The notes: generated by a model from the letters alone, not told the origin. 64,000 nt of DNA from Pyrinomonadaceae bacterium (GCA_025922875.1 JAICGZ010000002.1:1-64000); one strand, 5' to 3'; counted from the first letter of the stretch, positions 1 through 9,367 are shown. Program-made: numbers and translations.

Positions 1-1
1 G

Positions 2-2470
2 GTCCTTTCAGAACTGCGCCGCTTTGATGAAGCAGAAGAAGCCTGCGAGGAATCGTTGACAATTGAACGAAGGCTGGCGGCTACTCAGCCGCAAGCCTAT
101 GAAGCCGCATTAGCGATGACTCTCGACCAGCTTGGCATTATCCGCAGAAGCCTGGACCGGCTGGACGAAGCTGAGGAGGCACACCACGAGTCCTTAACAA
201 TTCGCAGAAGATTGGCGGTGGACCATCCCCAAGCTTATGAACGGGATTTGGCCATGACGCTGGGCAATTGGTCGAATGTCCTTTCTGACCTAGGTCGGAT
301 TGAAGAGGCAGAAGCTGCGAGTTGGGAAGCGCTGGAGATCAGGCGGCGACTGGCGTTGGCACACCCGCAGGTCTACGCGTTCGAAATAGCCGGGACACTC
401 AACAATCTCGGAATTATGCTCAACGAACAAAGGCGCCTGGACGAAGCCAAAGAGACATACCTGGAAGCGATAGCAATCAGTCGCAACCTCGCACGAGCAC
501 TGCCTGAAGTCTACGAACCAGACTTGGCCAGAACGTTGAACAATCTGGGTGACGTGCTTCGTGATTTGGGTTCCTTCAAGGAAGCGGAAGAAACCTATCT
601 TGAATCGCTGAACCTTTCACGCCTACACGATCTGCTTGACAATCGATCTCGTGTGCTCTTCGCACTTGGTCAAATGTTGTTCGAACGGGAAAACTGGGCC
701 GAAGCGGCTGAGAGACTCACGGAAGCTGTCGAGCAGGTGGAGCATCTTAGAGCTGAAGTGTTGAGCCTGGATCGCAGAATAAAAATCTTGACCCGAAACA
801 GTAAGATTTACGAACTGTTGCTGGTTTGTCTGATGAGACTCGGACGCTACCAGAAAGCGATGGAACTCGCCGAACAAGGGAAGAGCCGAACTCTCATAGA
901 CCTGTTGGCACTGCGAGATTTGCGGCCGAAGAATGTGCCTCCCGCATTGATGCGCGAGTATGAACAGGTGCTTTTTGAAGCCCGAACCTTGGAGAACTTG
1001 CTACAAGGCGGCATCTTACAAAATCAGGGCGACGATACAACACCACCTGAAGATAGGGCAGCATGGCGACGTAGCCAGTTAGAGGAAGTAAAACAAGACT
1101 TGTATAAGGCTAACAGCCGTCTTCGAGAGCTAGTATCAGACATTCGGAATGGCGATCCAGATTTCCTGCCGCACGCCAAACCACTATCTTTTGCGGAAAT
1201 CAAAACGCTGGCTCAAGATGCCAAGTCGACATTGTTGTTATTCCGTGTGACTGATGCCGGCAGTTTTGGCTTCCTTGTCTTTCCTGACGGTGAAACCGAC
1301 ATCGTTCAAGCGCCGGGGTTCACCACAAATATGCTCGACGAGATGCTGGTCAAGTTCGTCGGCGAAAAACGAGTGGACGGCTGGGTGGGCCGCTACTACA
1401 ACTTTCAAAATGCTTTGTATCAAGCACAGCAAACCAAAACCAAGGAACATGAAGAAACAGCGAAGCAGGCGTGGCAAAGTTGGCTGGACACGATGGATGA
1501 AACACTCCGCAATGTCTACGAACGCTTGTTGAGTCTCGCGCATTTAAAGTTGAAAATGAAGCAGCATGAGACGGGCGAACGGCTTGACCGCGTCGTCATC
1601 GTTCCCAATCGTGGTCTGGCAATCTTGCCGTTGCACGCATGCTGGTGGAATGACGAGGGTAAACGCCGTTACCTGCTTGACGATTATGCGATTACCTATG
1701 CGCCTAGCCTCTCGGTTTTCAAACGCTGCCTCGAACGGGAACGGGCCGGACGCGCAAAGGACACACTCCTGGGCATTGTCAATCCAAAGCCGCCTGGAAA
1801 TCTTGTGTTTTCAGAATGGGAGTGTAAAGAGATCGAACGATTGATGGGAAGCGAGCGATGCCTCTTGCTGTGGGGGGAGAGAGCTACCAACAGCGAAATG
1901 AAACTTGCGATCCCAGGGCGACATTGGTTGCACTTTTCCTGTCACGGACAATATCGGCTTGACGCTCCCCTTGAGTCGTCTCTGTCGCTCGCACAGGGAG
2001 ACAAGTTAACTCTGACAGAGATTCTTGAGACGCTCGATTTGCAGGACACCTGGTTGATCGTATTGTCCGCGTGTGAGACCGGGTTAGTAGATTTCCGGGA
2101 GATAGCTGACGAACACTATGGACTACCGTTGGGATTCCTGTTTGCTGGGGCGCCAACGGTTTGGGGGACTTTGTGGACAGTCAACGACTTAACCACGGCC
2201 CTGCTAATGAGGAAAGCTTACGAGAACTTGAAGAACCGAATCGCGACCAAGCCCGATGCGCTCCGAGACGCCCAACGATGGCTGCGAGATGCCAAAGCCC
2301 AGGAACTGCTTGGATTGATTTCAAGTAAACAAGAGATCATGAACCACAATCACATGGTCCGGACTGATCTTTCACCATTGCCGCATGGCGTTGCCGACGG
2401 CTACGGTTCGCAATCGTCTCCCTACAGTCATCCATACTATTGGGCCGGTATGTACTGCGTAGGCACTTGA
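2..2470 (+). CDS. TPR-CHAT protein (caspase-like fold), 5' end cut by window
   Basis: The frame is already open at base 2 (it reads VLSELRRFDEAEEA), and the first in-window start, TTG at 56, lies inside a repeat, so the gene begins upstream. The N-terminal part is a run of about 42-residue tetratricopeptide repeats of the TPR_12 type. The last ~300 residues form a CHAT domain, a clan CD cysteine-peptidase fold. I see the His motif FSCHG (His630 counted from base 56), the Cys motif LSACETG (Cys673) and the typical end HPYYWAG. CHAT-TPR proteins act as proteases or protease-like signalling proteins in bacterial stress and defence responses. No effector or partner gene is visible, and what follows is a tRNA fragment and a decayed gene. 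The family call is firm; the role is unknown. Confidence 0.9.
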   Translation, partial: VLSELRRFDEAEEACEESLTIERRLAATQPQAYEAALAMTLDQLGIIRRSLDRLDEAEEAHHESLTIRRRLAVDHPQAYERDLAMTLGNWSNVLSDLGRIEEAEAASWEALEIRRRLALAHPQVYAFEIAGTLNNLGIMLNEQRRLDEAKETYLEAIAISRNLARALPEVYEPDLARTLNNLGDVLRDLGSFKEAEETYLESLNLSRLHDLLDNRSRVLFALGQMLFERENWAEAAERLTEAVEQVEHLRAEVLSLDRRIKILTRNSKIYELLLVCLMRLGRYQKAMELAEQGKSRTLIDLLALRDLRPKNVPPALMREYEQVLFEARTLENLLQGGILQNQGDDTTPPEDRAAWRRSQLEEVKQDLYKANSRLRELVSDIRNGDPDFLPHAKPLSFAEIKTLAQDAKSTLLLFRVTDAGSFGFLVFPDGETDIVQAPGFTTNMLDEMLVKFVGEKRVDGWVGRYYNFQNALYQAQQTKTKEHEETAKQAWQSWLDTMDETLRNVYERLLSLAHLKLKMKQHETGERLDRVVIVPNRGLAILPLHACWWNDEGKRRYLLDDYAITYAPSLSVFKRCLERERAGRAKDTLLGIVNPKPPGNLVFSEWECKEIERLMGSERCLLLWGERATNSEMKLAIPGRHWLHFSCHGQYRLDAPLESSLSLAQGDKLTLTEILETLDLQDTWLIVLSACETGLVDFREIADEHYGLPLGFLFAGAPTVWGTLWTVNDLTTALLMRKAYENLKNRIATKPDALRDAQRWLRDAKAQELLGLISSKQEIMNHNHMVRTDLSPLPHGVADGYGSQSSPYSHPYYWAGMYCVGT

Positions 2471-2918
2471 AGCATATTTCTTATGATTACTAGGTTCAAC
2501 AATGGCGGCCGACCGAACTCCTCACGCGTGGCAACGTCACGCCACGTTGACCTTAATATTTGCCGCCCTACCTCAGTACCAGATCAACAAAAGACTCAGA
2601 AGCCGACGATTTCTTCAAGTCTCGTTGTGTGTGTGGCGTCGCGATGTAACAGGCCAGAAGTGCACACAACGAGCCAGAGAGCCGTCATTGGGAGAATGAG
2701 CGCGAATCAAGCGTCGGCAATCTGGAACGACGGTAATCTGGACATGCCGCACGCAGGGGGGTTCACCCCAAAAATCTGTGGCCAATTTGTGGACAGAATT
2801 TGCAGCACAGCGCAGATAACGGCTGGTAGCGAATAGGAAAGAACCGCAAAACCCTAATAAACTCGTGGTGGCTGCAACTTTCGAAATGGCAAAAACTTAG
2901 CGTTTTGCCGCACCTATG
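2471..2918. other. Intergenic stretch without a supported gene
   Basis: About 450 bases between the CHAT gene and a tRNA fragment. The track offers overlapping ORFs of 117 and 65 codons on the plus strand and 71 codons on the minus strand. None has a convincing ribosome binding site or a recognisable domain, and the minus-strand ORF is antisense to the tRNA fragment. I see no RNA gene or repeat here. Confidence 0.5.
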
Positions 2919-2964
<46 letters not shown>

Positions 2965-3117
2965 AAAATTTCAAGCACTTACGGGCGGCGTATGCTGCCC
3001 GTACCTGTTTTGTGTGGGATCCGTTTCGTAAGATTGAGTGATGGCGTCCTCACCAGACTTAAAATCTGTTGTCCGAAACAACGTGCGGGTCTTCATTTGA
3101 TCCTCTTCCATATGAGG

Positions 3118-3832
3118 TCATTGTTTTTCCCGGCGGTCTAACATTGTGACAACTCTTCCCCGCCCGTCTCTTTGAAAGACTTTTTCGCCGCGCCAACTCC
3201 CTTTGCGATAAAAGACAACGCAAAGCGGTAGTAATTCTTCTTTGGCTCGCCCGCTTCGCTGACCGAGTAGCTTGTCACCTTCACGCGAAATCGCGTAAGT
3301 AACCTCCGGCCCCAATTCATATTGCCCACGTAGGAGTCGAGGTTCTTTAAATCGATGACGGCCGGCTTTCGTTCGTTAGGGAGAGCCATCACCTGAGTAG
3401 AGACACCTGCCACTCGCCGTTCTTTTGTTTTGCCCAAGTGTGTGTCGTCAAGAAATTGGTTAAGAGCTTCTGTCCGTATAGCACTAACTCTTCATGGTCG
3501 ACGTGCGACAACACAACTACATTTTCCTGAACCAGCGACTTTGTTTCACCAACTTTGATCGAGCCTTGATATCCAGGCGGCAGCGGACGAAGCTCCCTAA
3601 TTAGTTCGTCCTTCGTTAACACCCTTCCTTCCTCATCAGCATAAATACTGCCTTAAGCCAGGTATCGCTCCCAGACAGCTTTATCACCCCCCGCGATGGC
3701 ATCAAGCATCTCCGGCGTGGCGCGTTTAAGTTTGTCAACGATCTCGTCATTGGAGACTTTCTGTGTAGACTTCGGTTGGTCCGTGCGTTCCTGCACAGCA
3801 AGCACACTCAAATTACCTGCGATGATGAACAT
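3118..3832 (-). pseudogene. Decayed NTF2-like / DUF4440 secreted protein
   Basis: Three track ORFs on the minus strand are pieces of one gene. From ATG at 3832 the frame gives a hydrophobic start and a DUF4440-type N-terminus ending WERYLA, then a TAA at about 3655. The same frame continues as ADEEGRVLTKDELIREL to KNGEWQVS, the usual end of an NTF2-like/DUF4440 domain. A frameshift near 3400 leads into TQVMALPNERKPAVIDLK, and a second near 3322 into YELGPEVTYAISREGDKLL, a small C-terminal beta domain often fused to DUF4440. At least three lesions separate recognisable pieces, so it is a pseudogene. NTF2-like folds bind small molecules or act as hydrolases or isomerases; the substrate cannot be guessed. 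Confidence 0.75.
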
Positions 3833-4318
3833 GACTACGCAAACGCCCCGTGTGATGATGAGCTCCCTTCGCCAACCGATAACGAGGCTTTATATATTTA
3901 TAGACTTGACCCTGCAACCCTCCAGTGCCTGTGATACAAAAGTCCTACTTCGTAATCATCTTCAAACGCAAACCACGGAATTGCACTACAAACGGTAGAG
4001 CAAAAACATCCTAGTTCACATTCTCTGGTCCATCACACCGGCCCGCCACCAACACTCGAATCGAAGATTTACTCAGCAACCGAAACTGGCATCGCGCTTG
4101 CTCATTAGCCCTCACGCGAGAGCGGCAAGAACCAGGGGGAGCTTGTCGAACCATCTGAATTTCGTGTCGAGTCAGCGCACGAGTTCATGACGCAGGCTCA
4201 AACTAATCGCGATAACCACCAGTAGCTCTGATTGATAGGTCACGAGTTGTCTCGGCTCGCGACCATCGTCAGAACTGCTGAACGTTCAACTCACAATTAA
4301 TAACCGGAGGTAAATCGA
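3833..4318. other. Intergenic stretch upstream of cysteine-rich peptide gene
   Basis: About 490 bases with no supported gene. It must hold the promoter of the plus-strand gene at 4319 and the upstream region of the minus-strand pseudogene. I see no clear -35/-10 pair, hairpin or repeat. The plus-strand ORF 3696..3998 is a shadow of the pseudogene. Confidence 0.4.
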
Positions 4319-4582
4319 ATGAAAAGAACTTGGCTCTATCTCAAACTAGCAGCTCTCGTGCTGGGTGCTGTGATGATGTTCGGGAATGTCGAAAGTAACA
4401 CTGCGTTTGCCGAGGGATGCTCGGGCGGGTGCGACAATACGTGTTCTCCGCATGTCTGTTGTAAATGTCAAACCGCGTCTTCCTGTGGTTGCAAGATCCA
4501 ATCGGGAGAAACAGGGTGCGGAGAATGCACTACGAGCGGCGGCGGTGAACTTGAAATGGAAGTCGTGTCAAACGACTACTAA
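4319..4582 (+). CDS. Exported cysteine-rich small protein
   Basis: An 87-aa protein with a Sec signal peptide: basic start MKRTW, hydrophobic core up to about residue 23, probable cleavage near AFAEG. The mature part of ~55 residues carries ten cysteines (GCSGGCDNTC, VCCKC, CGCK, GCGEC) and a glycine-serine tail. A GGAGG ribosome binding site lies eight bases before the ATG. The next gene, 160 bases downstream on the same strand, encodes a membrane-anchored thioredoxin-like protein fused to a propeller. The cysteines may therefore be substrates of that thiol-disulfide domain (inference). The arrangement recalls NVEALA peptide / TlpA / 6-bladed propeller loci of Bacteroidetes, but I see no clear sequence homology. 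Function unknown. Confidence 0.75.
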   Translation: MKRTWLYLKLAALVLGAVMMFGNVESNTAFAEGCSGGCDNTCSPHVCCKCQTASSCGCKIQSGETGCGECTTSGGGELEMEVVSNDY

Positions 4583-4619
4583 TTCCGACGCCGGCGAGAT
4601 TTCGTCAACGTCCCTTCAC

Positions 4620-4722
4620 GGTCAGTACCGTAACGCGGTAGCGCCGGGTCGACGACTCGATAACCATCGCTGCCGTAATGATGGAAACGCCAACCCAACG
4701 CTACCGCGTTACGGTACTGACC
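4620..4722. repeat. REP-like element with perfect 24-bp inverted arms
   Basis: Bases 4620-4643 and 4699-4722 are exact reverse complements over 24 bases (arm begins GGTCAGTACCGTAACGCG), separated by 55 bases. Each arm contains a smaller imperfect dyad (GTACCG/CGGTA). No ORF lies inside, and the right arm ends 12 bases before the ribosome binding site of the thioredoxin gene. It could be a REP/BIME-type repeat or a small non-autonomous element. It may fold in mRNA and separate expression of the two flanking genes (inference). Confidence 0.75.
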
Positions 4723-4745
4723 CGATTTACCTCCGAGGAGATATC

Positions 4746-6314
4746 ATGAACTCAAGTACCTTTAGAAAATACCTGGACCTCATTACCACAGTTCTGGTTG
4801 TGGGTCTCTTCCTGACAATCACCGCGATGTACGTTCACGGCAAGTTTTTTAAGAAGCAGATCGATCCCGTAGGCAGCACCATACCCAAAGATTTGAGAAT
4901 TGCCGATGCTCTCCCGCTTGAATATAAAACCCATTCGAGAACACTGATTCTCGCCATCGATAAAGATTGCGTTTACTGCGAACGCAGCGCCGGGTTCTAC
5001 AAACGTCTACTCGATCTCCAGGCCACCGATGCCGGAAATACGCAGCTGATGGCGGTGCTTCCAAACGACGCATGGGAAGCGAAACAGTATCTCAGAAAGG
5101 AAGGACTCGAACGCTTACCACACATTGCAAACATCAAGTTGGACCAACTGAAAATTACCACGCTGCCAACTCTGATCCTGGTAGACAGACTCGGAAGGGT
5201 TTTGGAGTCATGGTCGGGACAGCTTGACGACGAAAGACAGGAACAGGTCGTGGAAGCTATAACCAATCAGACACAGTCCGCTATTAAACGCAGCAATAAC
5301 GTAAGTCCTACCTTCAACCTTCTTGATGAAACCAAGCCCGTGCAGACAATGAATCTCGATTCTGTTTCGTTACAAAACATCATCGATGTCGACGCACAGG
5401 GCCATATCTACATTCAAAACGGCGGCCAAATTGAGAGGCGAAATCTCGATGGTAGTGTCGTTGACAATATTCCGGTGCCAAAGGAACTCGTGAGGGCGGC
5501 GGCCTGCGCAGGCGCTGATGGTGATTTTCATTTTGTCCTGCCGAAAAAAGTCCTGACTTCACACCGGAATGGATCATCACGAGAGCTTGCCCAAAGCCCG
5601 TTGCCTGTTGAGATTACTCCAGAGACCGCGCGCTATGACGCAGCCCGAAATAGTATTTTCATTCTTAGCAACTCAACCACTCAGTCAAACTTCACCGAGC
5701 AAATACTGTATCGATTCAACCTCAGTAATGGTGAGTTCTCGGAAATCCACCGGGCACAACTTCCAATCGTCTTCAACTATGCCATCGGTCTCGGAAGGGT
5801 TAGCTACACGATCGGCGCGGGAAAACTATTTGTCTCCGATCCTACCGAGTACAGAATCTACGTCTATTCGCTCGAGGACAACTCCCTGCTGACCACATTC
5901 AGTAAACCATTCGATCGCCCGGCCATCGGCAAGGGTGACGGCAAATTTGAGAGTCGAAATCTTGTTGCCGAGGACCTGTCACAAGGTGGCGCGCTTAAGC
6001 AGTATCCAGCCATCTTTGATCTCGACTACATAAGCTCGAAGAATCTGCTGTTGGTTTGGACCAGCGTTCGCAACTCATCTTACGAGCAGATGATTGATGT
6101 TTTCGACAGCGAGCTTCGTGCAATCGGTAGAGACTTTCAACCTACAAACCCACTCTTCTCCGCTTACCACTTCGTGGGAGACCGGATCGTCGTTCCCGAT
6201 TATGGCTTCGGTAAGGAATTCCACTTCGATTTCTTGTCCCCATTGGAACCGCGTTACCACAAGCCGAGCAGCATTAAGACATTTCAACTACTGGCAGCGA
6301 GCCGTAACTCTTGA
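4746..6314 (+). CDS. Membrane-anchored thioredoxin-like protein fused to a beta-propeller
   Basis: 522 aa. I start at ATG 4746, five bases after GAGGAG; the track ORF from 4386 runs through the palindrome and is not a real N-terminus. Residues ~10-32 form one transmembrane segment. Residues ~50-175 are a thioredoxin fold with active site CVYC (DKDCVYCERS) and a cis-Pro region TTLPTLILVD. The remaining ~340 residues are beta-rich with recurring strand signatures (VDAQGHIYIQNGG, GAGKLFVSDPTEYRIYVYS), as in NHL or 6-bladed propellers. The protein probably faces the periplasm as a thiol-disulfide oxidoreductase with a binding domain. Its neighbours are an exported ten-cysteine peptide and an orphan FtsX permease, possibly one functional unit. 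The thioredoxin part is firm; the propeller is inferred from pattern. Confidence 0.8.
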   Translation: MNSSTFRKYLDLITTVLVVGLFLTITAMYVHGKFFKKQIDPVGSTIPKDLRIADALPLEYKTHSRTLILAIDKDCVYCERSAGFYKRLLDLQATDAGNTQLMAVLPNDAWEAKQYLRKEGLERLPHIANIKLDQLKITTLPTLILVDRLGRVLESWSGQLDDERQEQVVEAITNQTQSAIKRSNNVSPTFNLLDETKPVQTMNLDSVSLQNIIDVDAQGHIYIQNGGQIERRNLDGSVVDNIPVPKELVRAAACAGADGDFHFVLPKKVLTSHRNGSSRELAQSPLPVEITPETARYDAARNSIFILSNSTTQSNFTEQILYRFNLSNGEFSEIHRAQLPIVFNYAIGLGRVSYTIGAGKLFVSDPTEYRIYVYSLEDNSLLTTFSKPFDRPAIGKGDGKFESRNLVAEDLSQGGALKQYPAIFDLDYISSKNLLLVWTSVRNSSYEQMIDVFDSELRAIGRDFQPTNPLFSAYHFVGDRIVVPDYGFGKEFHFDFLSPLEPRYHKPSSIKTFQLLAASRNS

Positions 6315-6345
6315 TCCGTGAAACAAACCCACGAGGAGTTTTCGA

Positions 6346-8748
6346 ATGGAGCTTAGGTACAGTCTCAGAACACTGATCAGGAATCCTGGTTTTACTGTGT
6401 CAATAGTCGTGATGCTCGCGATTGGGATCGGCGCTAACGCTGCAATCTTTGGTGTCATCGATCGACTATTTCTTCGTCCGCTGCCTTTCAACGATCAAAA
6501 CCGGCTGGTCTCTGTTGAGAAGGCCTGGCCGCTGTTCGCGAAGAGATCCGGTGATGATGAGTTTGCAGCACAGCCGGATGATGCTTTTGAAGCGGTGGCC
6601 AAATACGAGATCGGCAGGGTTACGCTCGGGAGTGAAGCGGCTCCGGAGGTTATCAGGCTGGCGCGAACTTCGAGAAGCTATTTCGCAGTCCTGGGGGTCG
6701 GAGCACACGTTGGTTATGTCTTTTCCGCCGCGGAAAGCCAATCACAAAAAGACAAGGTAGCAGTACTCAGCTATGGCTTATGGCGCAAAGTTTTCAATCA
6801 GGACACTTCAGTTGTCGGCCGGCAGATCACTCTAAATGGTCGTTCATTTACGGTGATCGGAGTGATGCCTTCCGATTTTCTTTTCCTCGTGCGCGGACGG
6901 GAAGCTGATGCTTGGATACCCCTGGTTAAAGACAATGCATTGATTAAGACTGCGCAGGAGGAAGGCGCGGGAACCGTCGCGCGTTTGAAGCCGGGACTTA
7001 CTCTCGAACAGGCACAAGCGAGAACCGATCTCGTTTTCGAGAGAATCGTGCAATCTCAGCCGCAACTAAAACTGAAGCCAAATGATCGCATACTGCTGAT
7101 TCAGTTGCGTGACTATTGGTTCGGAAACTTCCGTTCACCTTTACTGATGTTACTGGCTGCCGCGGTTTGTCTTTTGCTGATAGCCGCCGCAAACACCACG
7201 GGCTTGATGATCGCGCGCGCTGCGGAGCGCCAGAAAGATATGGCGATCAGAGCCGCGTTGGGCGCCAGTTGGATGCAGATGCGGCGACAACACTTGATCG
7301 AGAGTTTGTTGCTCTCGATTCTGGGAACTGTCCTGGGACTGCTGCTTGCCTACTGCGCCACCAAAGCAATGTTGGCACTGAGTCCAACGCCGATTCCTCA
7401 TCCGGACGAAGCCGGTCTCAATCTCAGGATGATAGCGTTCGCATTTGCGATCTCAATTCCTGCGGCGATCATTCCAGGGTTGATTTCCGGCTGGCGAGTA
7501 TCGAGAACTTCGCTTCACGCGGTCGTCAACCAGGGTTCAGTTAGAACTGGTTCGCTTCTATCTCCACGTGTGAGAAAGGTACTCGTGGTTTCAGAAGTTG
7601 CACTGACGGTGTTGGTCCTGATCAATGCAGGGTTATTGTTCCGAAGTTTTCGTGGGTTGTTACAGGAAAAACTCGGGTTTGATACTGAGAATGTGGTGAC
7701 CCTCGAAATTGCGCCGCTCGAAACAAAGTATCCGGACAAGTCGAAGCGTAGTGCGATGTACCAACAAATCATCGATCGAGTCGGCAGCCTTCCCGGAGTC
7801 GCTCATGTTGGCACAGTGAATTACCTGCCGATCTTCTCCGGAAGTTTGATTCTTCCAGTGAGCTTGCAGGAACGGGTTGTCCCTCCCGAGCACGGGTTTT
7901 CGTGGACCTACCGCGTCGCGAGCTCAGGCTATTTCAACTCAATGGGCATCCCGTTGATTGCCGGCCGCACGTTTAGTGAGCAAGACGGTGTAGACGCTCC
8001 ACGTGTCGCGATCCTCGATCAGTCCGCCGCAGCATGGTTAAATGAGCGCTTTTTCCCGAATGAAACTGTTCTCGGGAAACACATTGTTCTTAACCTCAAT
8101 AAGCCTACGCCCTTCGAGATCATCGGAATCGCCGGCGATATCAAACAGCAGGGTTTAGACATCGCGATGTATCCAGGCTTCTACCTGCACGCTCTTCAGC
8201 ACCCGCCGTCGGTATCGAATCTGGTTGTCCGCACAACTTCCCACCCTGCGAGCATCTCTGGCGTAGTTCGCAACACCATCGCGGAAGTCGACAAAGATCT
8301 GCCGGTCAGCGATCTGCGGTTAATGGAGAAGCAAGTGACTGACTCAGTTTCCCGGCGACGGTTTGCACTGCTGCTTACGAGCATTCTCGGGTCAGCAGCT
8401 TTATTTCTGTCTATGCTCGGTCTTTATAGTCTGATGTCACACATCGTTTCGCATCGCACACATGAAATCGGTGTTCGCATGGCGTTGGGTGCTAATTTAA
8501 GAGACGTATGCAAACTCGTACTGAGGCAAGGTGTGGGCCTGGTAGTGAAAGGTATTGCGCTGGGTATATTGATTTCATTCGCTACCGGAAGACTGATTGC
8601 GAGCCTGTTATTCGGAGTGAACCCGACTGATTACATAACTCTGGCGTTGGTAAGCCTGCTTCTGGTTATCGTAGCGGTCGTTGCGTGCTACGTTCCGATG
8701 CGCCGTGCGATGAAGATCGATCCCATCGAAGCCTTGCGCTATGAATAG
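6346..8748 (+). CDS. Orphan MacB/FtsX-type ABC permease (acidobacterial ADOP type)
   Basis: 800 aa, starting at ATG 6346 with GAGGAG seven bases before it, 31 bases after the thioredoxin-propeller gene. The N-terminus (MELRYSLRTLIRNPGFT, then a membrane segment with AIGIGANAAIF) is the signature of the duplicated orphan permeases abundant in Acidobacteria. Order: TM1, large periplasmic MacB_PCD domain, a block of three TMs with the FtsX motif (ERQKDMAIRAALGAS), one more TM, a second periplasmic domain, and a second FtsX block (THEIGVRMALGAN). It ends EALRYE, typical of the family. No ATPase gene is adjacent. MacB-like permeases move peptides, lipids or drugs by mechanotransmission; the substrate here is unknown, though the upstream exported peptide is a candidate (inference). 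Confidence 0.93.
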   Translation: MELRYSLRTLIRNPGFTVSIVVMLAIGIGANAAIFGVIDRLFLRPLPFNDQNRLVSVEKAWPLFAKRSGDDEFAAQPDDAFEAVAKYEIGRVTLGSEAAPEVIRLARTSRSYFAVLGVGAHVGYVFSAAESQSQKDKVAVLSYGLWRKVFNQDTSVVGRQITLNGRSFTVIGVMPSDFLFLVRGREADAWIPLVKDNALIKTAQEEGAGTVARLKPGLTLEQAQARTDLVFERIVQSQPQLKLKPNDRILLIQLRDYWFGNFRSPLLMLLAAAVCLLLIAAANTTGLMIARAAERQKDMAIRAALGASWMQMRRQHLIESLLLSILGTVLGLLLAYCATKAMLALSPTPIPHPDEAGLNLRMIAFAFAISIPAAIIPGLISGWRVSRTSLHAVVNQGSVRTGSLLSPRVRKVLVVSEVALTVLVLINAGLLFRSFRGLLQEKLGFDTENVVTLEIAPLETKYPDKSKRSAMYQQIIDRVGSLPGVAHVGTVNYLPIFSGSLILPVSLQERVVPPEHGFSWTYRVASSGYFNSMGIPLIAGRTFSEQDGVDAPRVAILDQSAAAWLNERFFPNETVLGKHIVLNLNKPTPFEIIGIAGDIKQQGLDIAMYPGFYLHALQHPPSVSNLVVRTTSHPASISGVVRNTIAEVDKDLPVSDLRLMEKQVTDSVSRRRFALLLTSILGSAALFLSMLGLYSLMSHIVSHRTHEIGVRMALGANLRDVCKLVLRQGVGLVVKGIALGILISFATGRLIASLLFGVNPTDYITLALVSLLLVIVAVVACYVPMRRAMKIDPIEALRYE

Positions 8749-8780
8749 ATCTAGTCAGACCCCGGTGGACGTGCGCACTT

Positions 8781-8870
8781 CTTCTCTGTGCAACCTCTGT
8801 GTTCTCTGTGTCTCTGTGGTTGTTTTTCCGAACAATAATGAACCACAGAGCACAGAGAAAGTTTCACCAA
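8781..8870. repeat. Dispersed palindromic repeat, 'CTCTGTG' family, copy 1
   Basis: A tract of CTCTGTG words ending CTCTGTGGTT faces its complement AACCACAGAGCACAGAG about 20 bases later, forming a long imperfect hairpin. A second copy lies at 9461-9602 with the same internal words, and both flank the HU-like gene. The flanks are also weakly related (CTTTTCGCGCCAAG here, CTTTTCGGGCAAGG there). Confidence 0.8.
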
Positions 8871-8939
8871 CTGACTTTTCGCGCCAAGCTCCCTGGGAGC
8901 CCTCTAAGGCCCAAAAAACCTAGTGAAATGCTGGTTTTG

Positions 8940-8969
8940 TTGAAGACTTTGCCGCTTGAGTGTGATATA
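8940..8969 (+). promoter_or_regulatory. Possible sigma-70 promoter of the HU-like gene
   Basis: TTGAAG (8940-8945) and GATATA (8964-8969) are separated by 18 bases and lie 55 bases before the ATG. The match to consensus is fair. It is supported only by position and sequence. Confidence 0.35.
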
Positions 8970-9024
8970 TGAGTGTCCGTTTGTTTTCCAATCTAGTTTC
9001 TCGTTGGAGGTGTTACACCAGACT

Positions 9025-9339
9025 ATGGCGACCAAAGCCGCGACAGGCAAGAAGCGCATGACCCAATCGGAAGTTATCAACCACTTCTCTGAATCCACAG
9101 GAATGAAGCGAGCACAGGTCAAGGAGTTCTTCGAAGAATTGTCCACTCTCGCCGCACGCGAAGTGAAATCAAACGGTGAGTTTGTTCTCCCTGGATTCGG
9201 AAAGCTCGTTAAATCCGAGCGAAAAGCCCGCGAAGGCCGGAACCCCGCTACGGGCGAAACCATTCAGATTCCCGCCAAGACCACATTGAAGTTTCGAGTT
9301 GGTAAATCAATGAAAGATACCGTGCTACCAAAAAAGTGA
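9025..9339 (+). CDS. HU/IHF family DNA-binding protein
   Basis: 104 aa from ATG 9025. The track start at 8956 is an upstream TTG without support, while MATKAATGKK is a normal basic start; a GGAGG lies 14 bases upstream, rather far. The Bac_DNA_binding fold covers residues ~12-100: helical pair (QSEVINHFSESTGMKRAQVKEFFEEL), then the beta-arm region GFGKLVKSERKAREGRNPATGE with the conserved RNPxTGE arm tip, and the closing KTTLKFRVGKSMKD. These proteins bend and coat DNA in the nucleoid. It is monocistronic: a promoter-like sequence lies before it and a terminator right after. Confidence 0.93.
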   Translation: MATKAATGKKRMTQSEVINHFSESTGMKRAQVKEFFEELSTLAAREVKSNGEFVLPGFGKLVKSERKAREGRNPATGETIQIPAKTTLKFRVGKSMKDTVLPKK

Positions 9340-9367
9340 ACCTCCGGCACTATTATTTTTCAGCATC

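Noticed and set aside
2483-2836. Plus-strand ORF of 117 codons
   Set aside because: No ribosome binding site, no domain and odd composition; overlapped by a second ORF of similar quality.
4386-4745. 120-codon extension upstream of the thioredoxin gene
   Set aside because: It runs out of frame through the cysteine-rich peptide gene and the palindrome; GAGGAG-ATG at 4746 is the clear start.
8741-8923. Plus-strand ORF of 60 codons with TSSLCNLCVLCVSVVV
   Set aside because: A translation of the CTCTGTG repeat; no start signals.
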